A stretch of DNA of 64,000 nt from Clostridium neonatale (GCF_001458595.1 NZ_LN890325.1:83501-147500), one strand, 5' to 3'. Numbered from the stretch's first letter, positions 36,744 to 45,876 are shown. Notes: generated by a model not told the origin, from the sequence alone. A program made the numbers and translations.

Positions 36744-37253
36744 ATGTTAAGTGAAAATTTATTAAAAGCTCTTAATGATCAAGTTAACTACGAATTATAT
36801 TCTTCATACGTATACCTTGCTATGGCTGGTTATTGTGAAGATATGGATTTAAGCGGATTTGCTAATTATTTTAGAGTTCAAGCTAAAGAAGAATTAGATC
36901 ATGCTATGAAGTTCTATGATTATGTTTATCAAAAAAATGGATCAATTGAGCTAGAAAAAGTAAATAAACCACAAACAACTTTTGATGGAATTGTTGATGT
37001 ATTCCAAAAAGGATATGAGCATGAACAAACTGTTACTAAAAAAATATACTATCTATCAGATATAGCTTATGAAGAAAGGGAACATTCAACAATTAGTTTA
37101 CTTAAGTGGTTCATAGATGAGCAAGTAGAAGAAGAGAATAATTTTAATATGTTACTTAAAAAGGTAAGAAGAGCTGGAGATAATCAAGCTGCATTATATT
37201 TATTGGATGATGAACTTGCTAAAAGAGTCTATACTCCTATAACAGCTCAATAG
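36744..37253 (+). CDS. ftnA: Ferritin (non-heme iron storage)
   Basis: 169 aa four-helix ferritin. The ferroxidase ligands are E17, E50, H53 and E94, in NYELYSSYVYLAMA, AKEELDHAMKF and YEHEQTV, as in bacterial FtnA. It oxidises Fe(II) and stores iron in a 24-mer, which also limits oxygen toxicity in an anaerobe. AAAGGAGTG precedes ATG. Monocistronic with a strong terminator. Confidence 0.96.
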   Translation: MLSENLLKALNDQVNYELYSSYVYLAMAGYCEDMDLSGFANYFRVQAKEELDHAMKFYDYVYQKNGSIELEKVNKPQTTFDGIVDVFQKGYEHEQTVTKKIYYLSDIAYEEREHSTISLLKWFIDEQVEEENNFNMLLKKVRRAGDNQAALYLLDDELAKRVYTPITAQ

Positions 37254-37300
37254 GATTTAAAAAATTAGTTTACTATAATTAATATACGTAGTATATTTTA

Positions 37301-37343
37301 TGAAAACAGCACTTAATCTTGATTAGATTAAGTGCTGTTTTCA
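37301..37343. terminator. Bidirectional terminator after ferritin
   Basis: 19-bp perfect stem (37301-37319 with 37325-37343) around AAAACAGCACTTAATCT, with T runs on both strands, between convergent genes. Confidence 0.9.
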
Positions 37344-37384
37344 TTCACTTTATTGAATAATCATGGAAGCTATATAAGTATAAT

Positions 37385-38170
37385 TTATAATACGTATTCT
37401 TCTATGGCCTTAATAACACCATTTTCAGTATTTTTCTTAGCAATATAGTTTCCATACTGTTTCATATCATCATTAGCATTTTCCATAACAAAGCTATAGT
37501 GAGCAGATTGAAGCATTTCAACATCGTTATAGAAATCTCCAAAAGCCATTGTTTCATCATAAGATATATCAAGATCTTCTTGAAGTCTCTTTATAGCATC
37601 ACCTTTATTTATATTTTTGTTATTTATGTCAATCCAAACAGCGCCAGATACTACAACCTTATATTCCTTTCCAAATAGAGGATTTAAAGCTTTGTATGAA
37701 TGCTCCTTAGATCCATTAAAGTCACATATTGTTACTTTAAATATGTCATCATCAATATCAATAAGATCTGAAACTAGTGTCTTTTTTATATAGTATTTAT
37801 CTATTTCTTTTTTTATTTCTTCAGAGCAGGCTTTATGGTAAGTATTTTTAACACCACACAGAATTACAGCAGTATTAGGCATATCCTCACATGCTCTAAC
37901 TATATCATTTACAGTGTTCTTATCTATAATGCTTATAATAGGATCTTTACCAGGTTCAACTATATATGCACCATTATCACAAATAAAATATAGTTCATCA
38001 GAATGTGGCTTGAAATTTTCATATAAAGTGTGATAAGGTCTTCCACTAGCAACAACAAATCTAATATTCTTTTCATTTAATTTTTCAAGTGTAGAAAAAA
38101 AGTCTTTAGGTAGCTTACTGTTTTCATCCAATAATGTTCCATCCATATCTGTAGCAATTAGTCTAATCAT
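37385..38170 (-). CDS. Cof-type HAD phosphatase
   Basis: 261 aa HAD-superfamily hydrolase, class IIB (Cof/YidA type). Motif I is DMDGTLLDE near residue 8, motif II VASGRPYHT, and motif IV GDFYNDVEML; a cap domain lies between. It dephosphorylates sugar phosphates or flavin precursors; the substrate is unknown. An upstream GTG overlaps the ribosome binding site GAGGTG, so ATG 38170 is the start. Monocistronic, leftward. Confidence 0.9.
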   Translation of the reverse strand: MIRLIATDMDGTLLDENSKLPKDFFSTLEKLNEKNIRFVVASGRPYHTLYENFKPHSDELYFICDNGAYIVEPGKDPIISIIDKNTVNDIVRACEDMPNTAVILCGVKNTYHKACSEEIKKEIDKYYIKKTLVSDLIDIDDDIFKVTICDFNGSKEHSYKALNPLFGKEYKVVVSGAVWIDINNKNINKGDAIKRLQEDLDISYDETMAFGDFYNDVEMLQSAHYSFVMENANDDMKQYGNYIAKKNTENGVIKAIEEYVL

Positions 38171-38220
38171 AATTTTCACCTCTTAATTTTATCTATATAA
38201 AGACTTATTTGTATCAATAT

Positions 38221-38252
38221 TCGACAGGTGGCTTCGACAGGTGACTGTCACC
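38221..38252. repeat. REP-like short palindromic repeat
   Basis: TCGACAGGTG occurs twice (38221-38230, 38234-38243) and the second runs into the palindrome GGTGAC-T-GTCACC (38240-38252). GC-rich against its surroundings, it resembles the GACAGGTGAC-type intergenic repeats of Firmicutes. Confidence 0.5.
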
Positions 38253-38474
38253 AAATAAAAACGAGAACTTATTAACTTATTAAGTCCCCGTATTATATAT
38301 ATAAAATATAACGCTAGGCAGAATATCCTATTACGCTATTTTATATTCCCTATAAGTAATTATATTATAAATTGAAAACAAAAACAATAATAAATAATAT
38401 TAAACAATAAAAAACAAGATAAAAAAGAAAAATTATGATATAATTGTATTAATATAAAACTGAGGTGAATCAAT

Positions 38475-39191
38475 ATGTTTTTAGAAGAAAGATATGAAAA
38501 AATTTTATATAAAGTTCAAGAAGAAGGCAGAGTTACAGTAAAAGATTTAGCTAAAGAATTCAATGTAACAGAGGATTGCATAAGAAAAGATTTACGTGAG
38601 CTTGAAAATAGAGAATTATTAAAAAGAGTATATGGTGGAGCAATAATTCAAAGAAATCATGATGATATAAAACCAATTGATGAAAGAAAAAACATTAATG
38701 TTGGTGTAAAAAAGAAAATAGCAATAAATGCAGTTAATTTAATTGAAGATAAAGACATTATATTTTTAGATACTTCTACAAATAACCTTGAAATATCAAA
38801 GGAGCTTAATAAAAGCAAAAAGAAAGTAACAGTAGTTACAAATATGATAGAGATAGTGTCTGAATTGAAAAATAGCCCATATATAAAGTTGATTTCTGTA
38901 GGTGGAGAATTCAACAAAGAGGTAGGGGCAATAGTTGGAGCAGCTGCTGACAGATATATAAAGCATTTTACTTATGATAAGGCATTTATAGGTGTATGTG
39001 GAATTAATAAAGAAACAGGGTATATAAGCACTTTAGACCTAGAAGATGGTACAACTAAAAAGACAATAATTGAATGTTCTAATAAAAGCTATCTTGTTAT
39101 GGAGAAAGAGAAATTTAATTATGATGAATTTTATAAGTTTGCAAGTCTAGATGACATTGCTGGAATAGTTACAGAAGAGGGCGTTATGTAA
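38475..39191 (+). CDS. DeoR-family transcriptional regulator
   Basis: 238 aa. N-terminal DeoR HTH (about 5-60: VTVKDLAKEFNVTEDCIRKDLRELENRELLKRVYGGAI) and C-terminal DeoR sensor domain (about 75-235: DKDIIFLDTSTNNLEISKEL), which binds phosphosugars. Such regulators usually precede fructose or sugar-phosphate genes, but here no structural gene follows; the next 450 nt hold a structured repeat. The target is therefore unknown. TGAGGTG precedes ATG. Confidence 0.9.
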   Translation: MFLEERYEKILYKVQEEGRVTVKDLAKEFNVTEDCIRKDLRELENRELLKRVYGGAIIQRNHDDIKPIDERKNINVGVKKKIAINAVNLIEDKDIIFLDTSTNNLEISKELNKSKKKVTVVTNMIEIVSELKNSPYIKLISVGGEFNKEVGAIVGAAADRYIKHFTYDKAFIGVCGINKETGYISTLDLEDGTTKKTIIECSNKSYLVMEKEKFNYDEFYKFASLDDIAGIVTEEGVM

Positions 39192-39213
39192 AGTTTTTTA
39201 TAAAGAATGCTTT

Positions 39214-39374
39214 AGGCACAATCAAATAAATAACAAGTCAATTTGCCAGCCTATTTTCCATCATGCTACGTTGGCAAATTGACCTAATAGGCCCGCTATG
39301 AGGGCAATTTGCCTCCTTGCCTGATGAAAAATATTCACGGCAACTTTAGAATTGTTATTTATTTTCATGTGCCT
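39214..39374. repeat. MITE-like structured intergenic element
   Basis: About 160 nt with imperfect terminal inverted repeats of 23 nt (39214-39236 with 39352-39374, 20 of 23 matching, including an uninterrupted 13-bp AAATAAATAACAA/TTGTTATTTATTT). Inside is a perfect 12-bp hairpin GTCAATTTGCCA / TGGCAAATTGAC and a second copy of CAATTTGCC. TAAAGAAT flanks it on both sides (39201-39208, 39378-39385), possibly a target duplication. It is less AT-rich than its surroundings and has no coding potential. Confidence 0.6.
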
Positions 39375-39564
39375 TATTAAAGAATATATTATATATTGAG
39401 AGAGGATTTAGCTCTATTTATTATATTAATAATTCCAGTTGAGTAAATAATATATGATATATTGTGGTAAATAAAGAGTAATAATATAATTTAAATATAC
39501 AATATTAATTGAAGGAATTAGTGGCTTCCCAATTGTAATTGAGGCTACTATTTTTTAAAGAGTT

Positions 39565-39587
39565 TTTTTCCTAACAGTTAGGAAAAA
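39565..39587. promoter_or_regulatory. 23-bp dyad, likely operator 1 of the PRD activator
   Basis: TTTTTCCTAAC-A-GTTAGGAAAAA, perfect, centred 43 nt before a TATATT -10 box (39619-39624) ahead of the activator's own gene. A closely similar dyad occurs before the EIIA gene at 42148-42163. Confidence 0.7.
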
Positions 39588-39647
39588 TGGTTGGCAGTTA
39601 GATATATTTAAATGATGGTATATTAAAAGTATGGGAGGGAAAAATAG

Positions 39648-41552
39648 ATGTTAACTGATCGTCAATTAAATATTATAGATATTTTAAATGATAATAATAC
39701 TTGGATAACTGGAAAAGAAATATCTAATATTTTGAATGTTTCAGATCGTACTATAAGGCTTGATATTTCAACTATAAACACGTATTATAATTGTTTATTG
39801 ATTGAATCAAATAGAAGATTTGGCTATAAAGTAAACAAACTTTTATTACATAAACAAGATATTAAAACTAAAGATATAATACCCCAAAATTCTCATGATA
39901 GATGTGTTTATATAATTAAGGAATTACTTTTTAAAAGCCAAGAAATAAATTTGATTTCACTTCAAGAAAAAGTTTTTGTAAGTGGATATTCTATTGATAA
40001 TGATATTAAGAGAATAAGAAAGACCATAAGCGAATATCCAAGCTTAAAGATAGTTCGTTCAAATAATAATATTAAATTATTAGGAAATGAAACTGATAAG
40101 AGAATGTTGTACAAGCATTTATTAACAGAAGAAACTCAAGGGAATTTTATGAATCTAAATTCTATTGCTAGTTTATGGAGCAGCTTTGATTTGCTTGAAG
40201 TTAAAGATATTTTAGAAGATGTATGTAATAAATATGATTATAAAATTAGAGAATTAACATTACCAATGATTATGATTCATGCTGGGGTTGCTATTGAAAG
40301 AATTTTTAATAACAACTTTATTGGTACAATCAGCAGTTATGAAAATTTAAGTGATAGCAAAGAATATATAATTTCTAGAGAATTTTTTGAACAGGTTAGT
40401 AAGAATATTAATATTAAATTAGTTGAAGAAGAAATTAGGTTATTTGCATTATTACTTATGGGAAAAAAGAATGCACAATATAGAAAAGATGTAGTTAAGG
40501 AAGAATTAGAGCTTGAGGTAGATACATTAGTTGATAATGTAATAGGTGAAATAAAAAGATATTTTGATATAGATTTTTCTAATGACCTTGACTTAAGAGT
40601 TGGATTATCTATGCATTTACAATCTTTAATAGAAAGGCAAAAGAATAATATAAATGTTACTAATTTATATCTTCAAGAAATTAAGAGAAGATATCCTTTA
40701 GTATTTGAAATGGCAGTTAGGGCAGGAGAAGTTATTCAAGAGGCAGGAAATGAATATGTAAATGAAAACGAATTAGCTTTTTTAGCACTACATTTAGGAA
40801 CTGCGTATGAGAGAGTAAATACGGTTAAAAAATATCGCGTAATCATGATTATACCCCATAACAAGATGTTATCAGCAATGTGTATTGATAAGCTGAATAA
40901 TCGTTTTAACGATAGAATGGAGATTGTAGCAACACACAATTTCTTTGAAGAAAACATGATACTTGAAGATGAACCAGATATTATTATAACAACAGCACCA
41001 TTAAAACATAATCTAAAAATACCAACTATAAATATTAGTCTATTTGTTAATTATGAAGATGAAAGCAAGGTATTCCAAGCATTAAATTTGCTAGATAAGA
41101 AACGAAATTATGGAACCTTTGTAGAAGTAATTAAGGGGCTTATGAAGGAAGATTTATTTTATGTAAAAGAAAGCATGAAGAATCCAACTGAAATAATTGA
41201 ATATTTATGTGATGAATTAATTGATAAAGGATTAGCCACTGATGAATATAAAAGAGATGTATTAAAAAGAGAAGCTGTTTCTGCAACTGCTTTTGTGCAT
41301 GGATTTGCAGTTCCACATTCTATTGAAGTTACAGCAAATGAATCCTGTATATCAACAATGATTTTAAATAATCCAGTTAAATGGGAAGGATATGATGTAA
41401 AGTTAATTATTTTATTAGCAATAAGGAAAACAGATACTCATTTATTAAAGGTATTTTTTGATTGGCTTGGTAGTATGGTTACAGATAAAAATAAATTTAG
41501 TCAATTGCTAGAAATAAATTCTTATGAAGAGCTAATAAAAGAAATATTATAA
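39648..41552 (+). CDS. licR-like: LicR/MtlR-type PRD transcriptional activator
   Basis: 634 aa. In order: HTH_11 (about 1-60, WITGKEISNILNVSDRTIRLDISTI), a second Mga-like HTH (about 85-165), two PTS regulation domains (about 175-390), an EIIB-like domain (about 395-490) and a fructose-type EIIA domain with phospho-His557 in GFAVPHSIEV. Phosphorylation of these sites by HPr and by the cognate EIIB normally sets activity according to substrate flux. It precedes the lactose/cellobiose-type PTS operon and probably activates it and itself through the paired CCTAA...TTAGG dyads. GGGAGGG precedes ATG. Confidence 0.93.
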   Translation: MLTDRQLNIIDILNDNNTWITGKEISNILNVSDRTIRLDISTINTYYNCLLIESNRRFGYKVNKLLLHKQDIKTKDIIPQNSHDRCVYIIKELLFKSQEINLISLQEKVFVSGYSIDNDIKRIRKTISEYPSLKIVRSNNNIKLLGNETDKRMLYKHLLTEETQGNFMNLNSIASLWSSFDLLEVKDILEDVCNKYDYKIRELTLPMIMIHAGVAIERIFNNNFIGTISSYENLSDSKEYIISREFFEQVSKNINIKLVEEEIRLFALLLMGKKNAQYRKDVVKEELELEVDTLVDNVIGEIKRYFDIDFSNDLDLRVGLSMHLQSLIERQKNNINVTNLYLQEIKRRYPLVFEMAVRAGEVIQEAGNEYVNENELAFLALHLGTAYERVNTVKKYRVIMIIPHNKMLSAMCIDKLNNRFNDRMEIVATHNFFEENMILEDEPDIIITTAPLKHNLKIPTINISLFVNYEDESKVFQALNLLDKKRNYGTFVEVIKGLMKEDLFYVKESMKNPTEIIEYLCDELIDKGLATDEYKRDVLKREAVSATAFVHGFAVPHSIEVTANESCISTMILNNPVKWEGYDVKLIILLAIRKTDTHLLKVFFDWLGSMVTDKNKFSQLLEINSYEELIKEIL

Positions 41553-41566
41553 TAGGAGGCATAAAA

Positions 41567-42142
41567 ATGACCAATAAGGTTATAGGTAAGAAGGGACAAG
41601 AGAAAATTGGAAGAGATCAAGTTTACTTAGGTAAACGTTTCTTAGCATATTTAATTGATTGGTATTTAGGTGGATTATGTACCTCTTTTCCTATTTCTCT
41701 AATTTCTCAAAAATTAAATAATACAGCATTGAACCAAAGCATTATGAGCTTTGAAGGAAATTATGGATATATTGCTGGGGTTTCAGCTCTTTTAGGTGCA
41801 GTTTTTTATTTTGTAATTATCCCTACCTATATTTATAAAGGACAGACTTTAGGAAAGAAAATTTGTAAGATTAAAATTGTACAGGCGTCTGATGAAGATA
41901 TTACTTTAAAAAATATGATATTAAGACAAATTGTTGGTATCATGGTTGTTGAAGGTAGCTTAGTTACAGCAAGTTCTATATGGCACACATTGGCAACTAT
42001 GATTACTAAAGTGAATTTTGTTACTCCACTTATGTATATTGGATTTGTAGTTACAGGAATAAGTGTTATTTTATTAGTATTCAAAGGTGAAAATAAAGCA
42101 ATTCACGATTATTTAGGAAAGACTAAAGTGATAATTTGCTAG
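41567..42142 (+). CDS. RDD-family membrane protein
   Basis: 191 aa with three or four hydrophobic segments. The family signature is present: RFLAYLIDWYLGG (R...D) near residues 24-36 and GQTLGKKICKIKIV near 95-108. Function is unknown in general; some RDD proteins have been linked to Na+ or H+ transport. It lies 14 nt after the activator with the ribosome binding site AGGAGG, and before the second operator, so it is transcribed with the activator. Confidence 0.88.
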   Translation: MTNKVIGKKGQEKIGRDQVYLGKRFLAYLIDWYLGGLCTSFPISLISQKLNNTALNQSIMSFEGNYGYIAGVSALLGAVFYFVIIPTYIYKGQTLGKKICKIKIVQASDEDITLKNMILRQIVGIMVVEGSLVTASSIWHTLATMITKVNFVTPLMYIGFVVTGISVILLVFKGENKAIHDYLGKTKVIIC

Positions 42143-42147
42143 TTAAA

Positions 42148-42163
42148 TTCCTAAGGTTAGGAA
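42148..42163. promoter_or_regulatory. Dyad, likely operator 2 of the PRD activator
   Basis: TTCCTAA-GG-TTAGGAA, centred about 42 nt before TATAAT (42197-42202), which lies 29 nt ahead of the EIIA start. Sequence and distance to the -10 box match operator 1, as expected for an activator site. Confidence 0.7.
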
Positions 42164-42230
42164 AATGCATCTTAACATGGTAAATATATTTCAATATATA
42201 ATAAGCTTATAGCAAGATTGGAGGAAGAAA

Positions 42231-42545
42231 ATGAATAATTTAGAGTTAAGCAGTTTTAAAATTATTTCATCAGTAGGAATGGCAAAATCAAGTTATATTG
42301 AAGCTATGAATGCCGCTGAAAAAGGAAATTTTGATTTAGCAGATGAGAAAATTAAAGAGGGTGAGAAATTTTTTAGTGAAGGACATGAGGCACATAGCGG
42401 ATTGATTCAGCAGGAATCAAGTGGAGATGATATAAAATTATCATTACTTCTTATGCATGCAGAAGATCAATTAATGTCTGCAGAAACAATTAAGATTATG
42501 GCAAAAGAAGTTATCAAATTAAACAATCGTATTCAAAATTTATAA
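42231..42545 (+). CDS. PTS lactose/cellobiose-family EIIA
   Basis: 104 aa helical EIIA. The phospho-His is H76 in LSLLLMHAEDQLMSAET, the family motif; H52 and H55 precede it in EGHEAHSGLI. It works as a trimer with the EIIB and EIIC encoded next. GGAGG precedes ATG. It is the first structural gene after operator 2. Confidence 0.94.
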   Translation: MNNLELSSFKIISSVGMAKSSYIEAMNAAEKGNFDLADEKIKEGEKFFSEGHEAHSGLIQQESSGDDIKLSLLLMHAEDQLMSAETIKIMAKEVIKLNNRIQNL

Positions 42546-42637
42546 AATATTAAAGATAATATAAAAATGCTAGAAAAAGATTTATTTAAAATTTAAATAA
42601 ATATATAAAAATAAAATATAGAACTGGAGGTTAATTC

Positions 42638-42964
42638 ATGAAAAAAATTTATTTATTTTGTAGCAATGGAATGTCTACAAGTATTCTAGCTAGTAATATG
42701 CAGGATATAGCAAATAAACATAATTTACCTATTGAAGTGGTAGCTTTTCCACACAATAAGTTAGAAGAAATAATAAATAGTAAAAAGCCAGACTGTATTT
42801 TACTTGGACCACAAGTCAAATATATGTATGAAGAAACTGTAGAACTATTTGGAGATAGAGGAATTCCTATTTCAGTAATTAATCAAGAGGATTATGGAAT
42901 GATGAATGGAGAAAAGGTATTAAAGGCAGCTATAAAATTGATTAAGACTAATAAAACGAGTTAG
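42638..42964 (+). CDS. PTS lactose/cellobiose-family EIIB
   Basis: 108 aa EIIB with the phosphocysteine loop LFCSNGMSTSILAS (C8) at the N-terminus. It passes phosphate from EIIA His76 to the substrate in EIIC and may also phosphorylate the PRD activator. TGGAGG precedes ATG. Confidence 0.94.
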   Translation: MKKIYLFCSNGMSTSILASNMQDIANKHNLPIEVVAFPHNKLEEIINSKKPDCILLGPQVKYMYEETVELFGDRGIPISVINQEDYGMMNGEKVLKAAIKLIKTNKTS

Positions 42965-42983
42965 ATAGAGGGAGAGATGAATT

Positions 42984-44336
42984 ATGTTAAAGAAACTTGA
43001 AAAGGTATTAATGCCTTTAGCAGAAGCTATAGGTAGAAATAAATACTTGATGTCAATTAGAGATGGTTTTTTAATATCAACACCATTATTAATAGCAGGA
43101 TCAATTTTCTTATTAATAGCTAATTTTCCACTTACAGCGTGGACTAATTGGTTATCATCAGTTATAGTAAATCAAAACACGGGTGAAACATTAGCATCAT
43201 TTATTGAGAAACCATCTGGAGCAACATTCTCTATAATGGCGATATTTGCAGTTATTGGTATAGCATATTCTTTTGCGAATCATATGAAAACGAATCCAAT
43301 CTTTGGATCAGCAGTAGCAGTTATGTCATGGTTTTTAATTATGCCTTATACAGTGACAGGAAAAGTAGATGGAGTTGAAGTTAGTTTAACAGGAGTTCCA
43401 ACAGGGTGGCTTGGAGCTAAAGGTATATTTGTAGGAATAATTTGTGCATTTTTATCAGTACATTTATATGCATGGGTTGAAAAAAAAGGTTGGACAATTA
43501 AAATGCCATCAGGAGTACCACCAACAGTAGTGCAGTCTTTTGCAGCACTAATTCCAGTAACAATAGTAATGTCTTTATTCTTTGCAATAAATCTAGTGGC
43601 TGGATTCTTTGGAACTGATGTATTTACTATTATATTTGAATTCTTACAAACACCACTATTAAATATTGGTGGAACATTAGGAGCAATGGTTGTTGCTTAT
43701 ATTTTCTTACATCTATTCTGGTTCTTTGGCATAAATGGCGGATCAGTTGTAGGTGCTGTATTTAATCCTATTTTACAAACACTATCAGCAGAAAACGTAG
43801 AATTCTTTAAAACTGGTGTAGGTCAAGGCAATATAATATGCCAACAATTCCAAGATTTATTTGCAACTTTTGGTGGAGCAGGATCAACACTATCATTAGT
43901 TATTGCTATGTTATTTTTCTGCAAATCAAAGAGAATTACTGAACTTGGAAAATTATCGGGTATACCAGCGATATTTGGTATTAATGAACCAATAATATTT
44001 GGTCTTCCAATAGTACTAAATCCAGTAATGCTTGCTCCATTTATATTAGTTCCAACAATAAATATAGTCATATCTTATTTTGCTATGTCAACAGGAATTG
44101 TTCCTATATGTAGTGGAATAAATATTCCATGGACAACTCCAGTTATTATTTCGGGATTACTAGCTACTAATTGGGTAGGAGCATTATTACAAGCAGGATT
44201 ATTAATTCTAGGAGTATTTGTATATATGCCATTTATTAAAATGCTTGATAACCAATATTTAAAAGAAGAAGAAAATGCAAAAAATGAAGAAGATGATGAT
44301 ATATCATTAGATGATTTATCATTTGACGATTTATAG
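42984..44336 (+). CDS. PTS lactose/cellobiose-family EIIC
   Basis: 450 aa membrane permease of the cellobiose family with about ten hydrophobic segments. EKVLMPLAEAIGRNKYLMSIRDGFL, the FGINGGSVVGAVFNP loop and NEPIIFGLP with PWTTP are characteristic. An acidic C-terminal tail (Glu/Asp-rich, last ~25 residues) is unusual. Despite the family name, substrates include many beta-glycosides and amino-sugars; the operon points to a glycosylated amino acid. GGGAGAG precedes ATG. Confidence 0.93.
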   Translation: MLKKLEKVLMPLAEAIGRNKYLMSIRDGFLISTPLLIAGSIFLLIANFPLTAWTNWLSSVIVNQNTGETLASFIEKPSGATFSIMAIFAVIGIAYSFANHMKTNPIFGSAVAVMSWFLIMPYTVTGKVDGVEVSLTGVPTGWLGAKGIFVGIICAFLSVHLYAWVEKKGWTIKMPSGVPPTVVQSFAALIPVTIVMSLFFAINLVAGFFGTDVFTIIFEFLQTPLLNIGGTLGAMVVAYIFLHLFWFFGINGGSVVGAVFNPILQTLSAENVEFFKTGVGQGNIICQQFQDLFATFGGAGSTLSLVIAMLFFCKSKRITELGKLSGIPAIFGINEPIIFGLPIVLNPVMLAPFILVPTINIVISYFAMSTGIVPICSGINIPWTTPVIISGLLATNWVGALLQAGLLILGVFVYMPFIKMLDNQYLKEEENAKNEEDDDISLDDLSFDDL

Positions 44337-44347
44337 GAGAGAAAGTT

Positions 44348-44872
44348 ATGAAAGTAATTATGATTTACGATCAAATACAATCAGGAGAAGGCATAAAAGA
44401 TGATCATATGATACCGCTTGGTGCCAAAAAAGAAGCAGTTGGACCAGCTGTTATGATGGAGCCATATTTAAAAAAAGTAGGTGGAAAAGTAGTGGCATGC
44501 CTATATTGTGGTGATGGTTATTATGCTGAAAACATTGAAGAAGTGACACGCAAGCTATGTGCTATGGTGGAAAAAGTTAAGCCAGATGTAGTAATGTGTG
44601 GGCCTGCATTTAACTATGAGGGATATGGGAAGATGGCAGCAGATATTACATATGCAATTAATGAAAGAACTAGTATACCAGCATTAGCAGCAATGTCTAA
44701 AGAAAATGAAGCTACTATTGCAAAATATAAGGATAAAATTTGCATTGTTGAGACACCTAAAAAAGGTGGAGTTGGCTTAAATGAATCATTAGAAAGAATG
44801 TGTGAAGTAGCGAAAGCAATGGTTGATAAAGAAGATATTAACTCTATTATTTCAAAATATTGTTTTAAATAG
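44348..44872 (+). CDS. GrdB-like protein (glycine/betaine reductase B family)
   Basis: 174 aa. It resembles the N-terminal part of the proprotein-type subunit of glycine/sarcosine/betaine reductase component B: CGDGYYAENIEE (around 59-70) and VMCGPAFNYEGYGKMAADI (around 90-108). True GrdB is over twice as long and carries selenocysteine further on; that half is absent and no in-frame UGA is seen. No other Grd genes are present, so glycine reduction is unlikely. It sits directly between the PTS permease and the asparaginase-type gene, so a role in handling the imported substrate is inferred. Confidence 0.75.
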   Translation: MKVIMIYDQIQSGEGIKDDHMIPLGAKKEAVGPAVMMEPYLKKVGGKVVACLYCGDGYYAENIEEVTRKLCAMVEKVKPDVVMCGPAFNYEGYGKMAADITYAINERTSIPALAAMSKENEATIAKYKDKICIVETPKKGGVGLNESLERMCEVAKAMVDKEDINSIISKYCFK

Positions 44873-44918
44873 AAGGATACTTTAAGTAGATTTCTATAAA
44901 ACTAGAGGAGGAAGGCTT

Positions 44919-45875
44919 ATGTGGGGAATAATTGCAACATGGCGTATGGCTGTAGAAGGAATTACAACAGCAAGTAAAATGCTAAAAGAAGGAGCAGATG
45001 CAGGTGATGCTATTGAAACTGCTATTAGAGAGGTAGAGGATTTTCCATATTATAAATCAGTAGGGTATGGTGGACTTCCAAATGAAGAAATGGTGGTAGA
45101 ATTAGATGCAGCATATATGGATGGAGATACTTTAGATATAGGGGCTATAGCAGCAATAAAAGATTTTGCAAATCCAGTAAGTATAGCAAAAAGACTTTCA
45201 AAGGAAAAAGTAAATAATCTATTAGTAGGTGAAGGGGCAGAAAAATTTGCTCATAAGGAAGGCTTTGAAAGAAAAACAATGCTAACAGATCGTGCAAAAA
45301 TTCATTATAAAAACCGTTTAAAGGAAGTAAAGGATTTAGAGATTAAGCCTTATTCAGGACATGATACTGTTGGAATGGTATGCTTAGATAGCAATGGTAA
45401 AATGACATCAGCAACATCTACAAGTGGATTGTTTATGAAAAAGAGTGGACGTGTTGGAGATTCACCAATTTCAGGCTCAGGATTCTATGTTGATAGTAAA
45501 GTAGGAGGTGCTAGTGCTACAGGTCTCGGAGAAGATCTTATGAAGGGATGTGTATCTTATGAAATTGTAAGACTGATGAAGGAAGGCATGCATCCTCAAG
45601 AGGCTTGTGAAAAAGCAGTAAATATGTTCGATTTAGAATTAAAAGAACGTAGAGGAAAAGCTGGAGATATGTCATTAGTAGCAATGAATAATAAAGGAGA
45701 ATGGGGTGTTGCCACAAACATCGAAGGATTTTCATTTGCAGTAGCAACTGAAAATGAAGAACCAACAGTTTATTTAACTAAAAATGTAGATGGCAAGTGC
45801 ATTCATGAAGTTGCAAGTCAAGAATGGCTAGATAATTATATGCAAACAAGAATGGCACCTCTAGTAGAAAAGTAA
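44919..45875 (+). CDS. Glycosylasparaginase-type Ntn hydrolase
   Basis: 318 aa N-terminal-nucleophile amidohydrolase of the N4-(beta-N-acetylglucosaminyl)-L-asparaginase branch. Autocleavage is expected between D149 and T150 in SGHDTVGMV, leaving Thr150 as nucleophile. GGLPN, SATSTSG and GRVGDSPISGSG, which form the substrate site, are all present. It has no signal peptide, so it works in the cytosol. The enzyme class splits the amide linking a sugar amine to asparagine, giving aspartate. Placed behind a PTS permease it suggests that a (phospho)glycosyl-asparagine is the imported compound. Plain isoaspartyl peptidase or asparaginase activity remains possible. AGAGGAGG precedes ATG. Confidence 0.88.
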   Translation: MWGIIATWRMAVEGITTASKMLKEGADAGDAIETAIREVEDFPYYKSVGYGGLPNEEMVVELDAAYMDGDTLDIGAIAAIKDFANPVSIAKRLSKEKVNNLLVGEGAEKFAHKEGFERKTMLTDRAKIHYKNRLKEVKDLEIKPYSGHDTVGMVCLDSNGKMTSATSTSGLFMKKSGRVGDSPISGSGFYVDSKVGGASATGLGEDLMKGCVSYEIVRLMKEGMHPQEACEKAVNMFDLELKERRGKAGDMSLVAMNNKGEWGVATNIEGFSFAVATENEEPTVYLTKNVDGKCIHEVASQEWLDNYMQTRMAPLVEK

Positions 45876-45876
45876 T

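Noticed and set aside
44348..44872. Part of a glycine reductase system
   Set aside because: No grdA, grdC, grdD, thioredoxin or selenocysteine UGA nearby and the protein is less than half of GrdB length.
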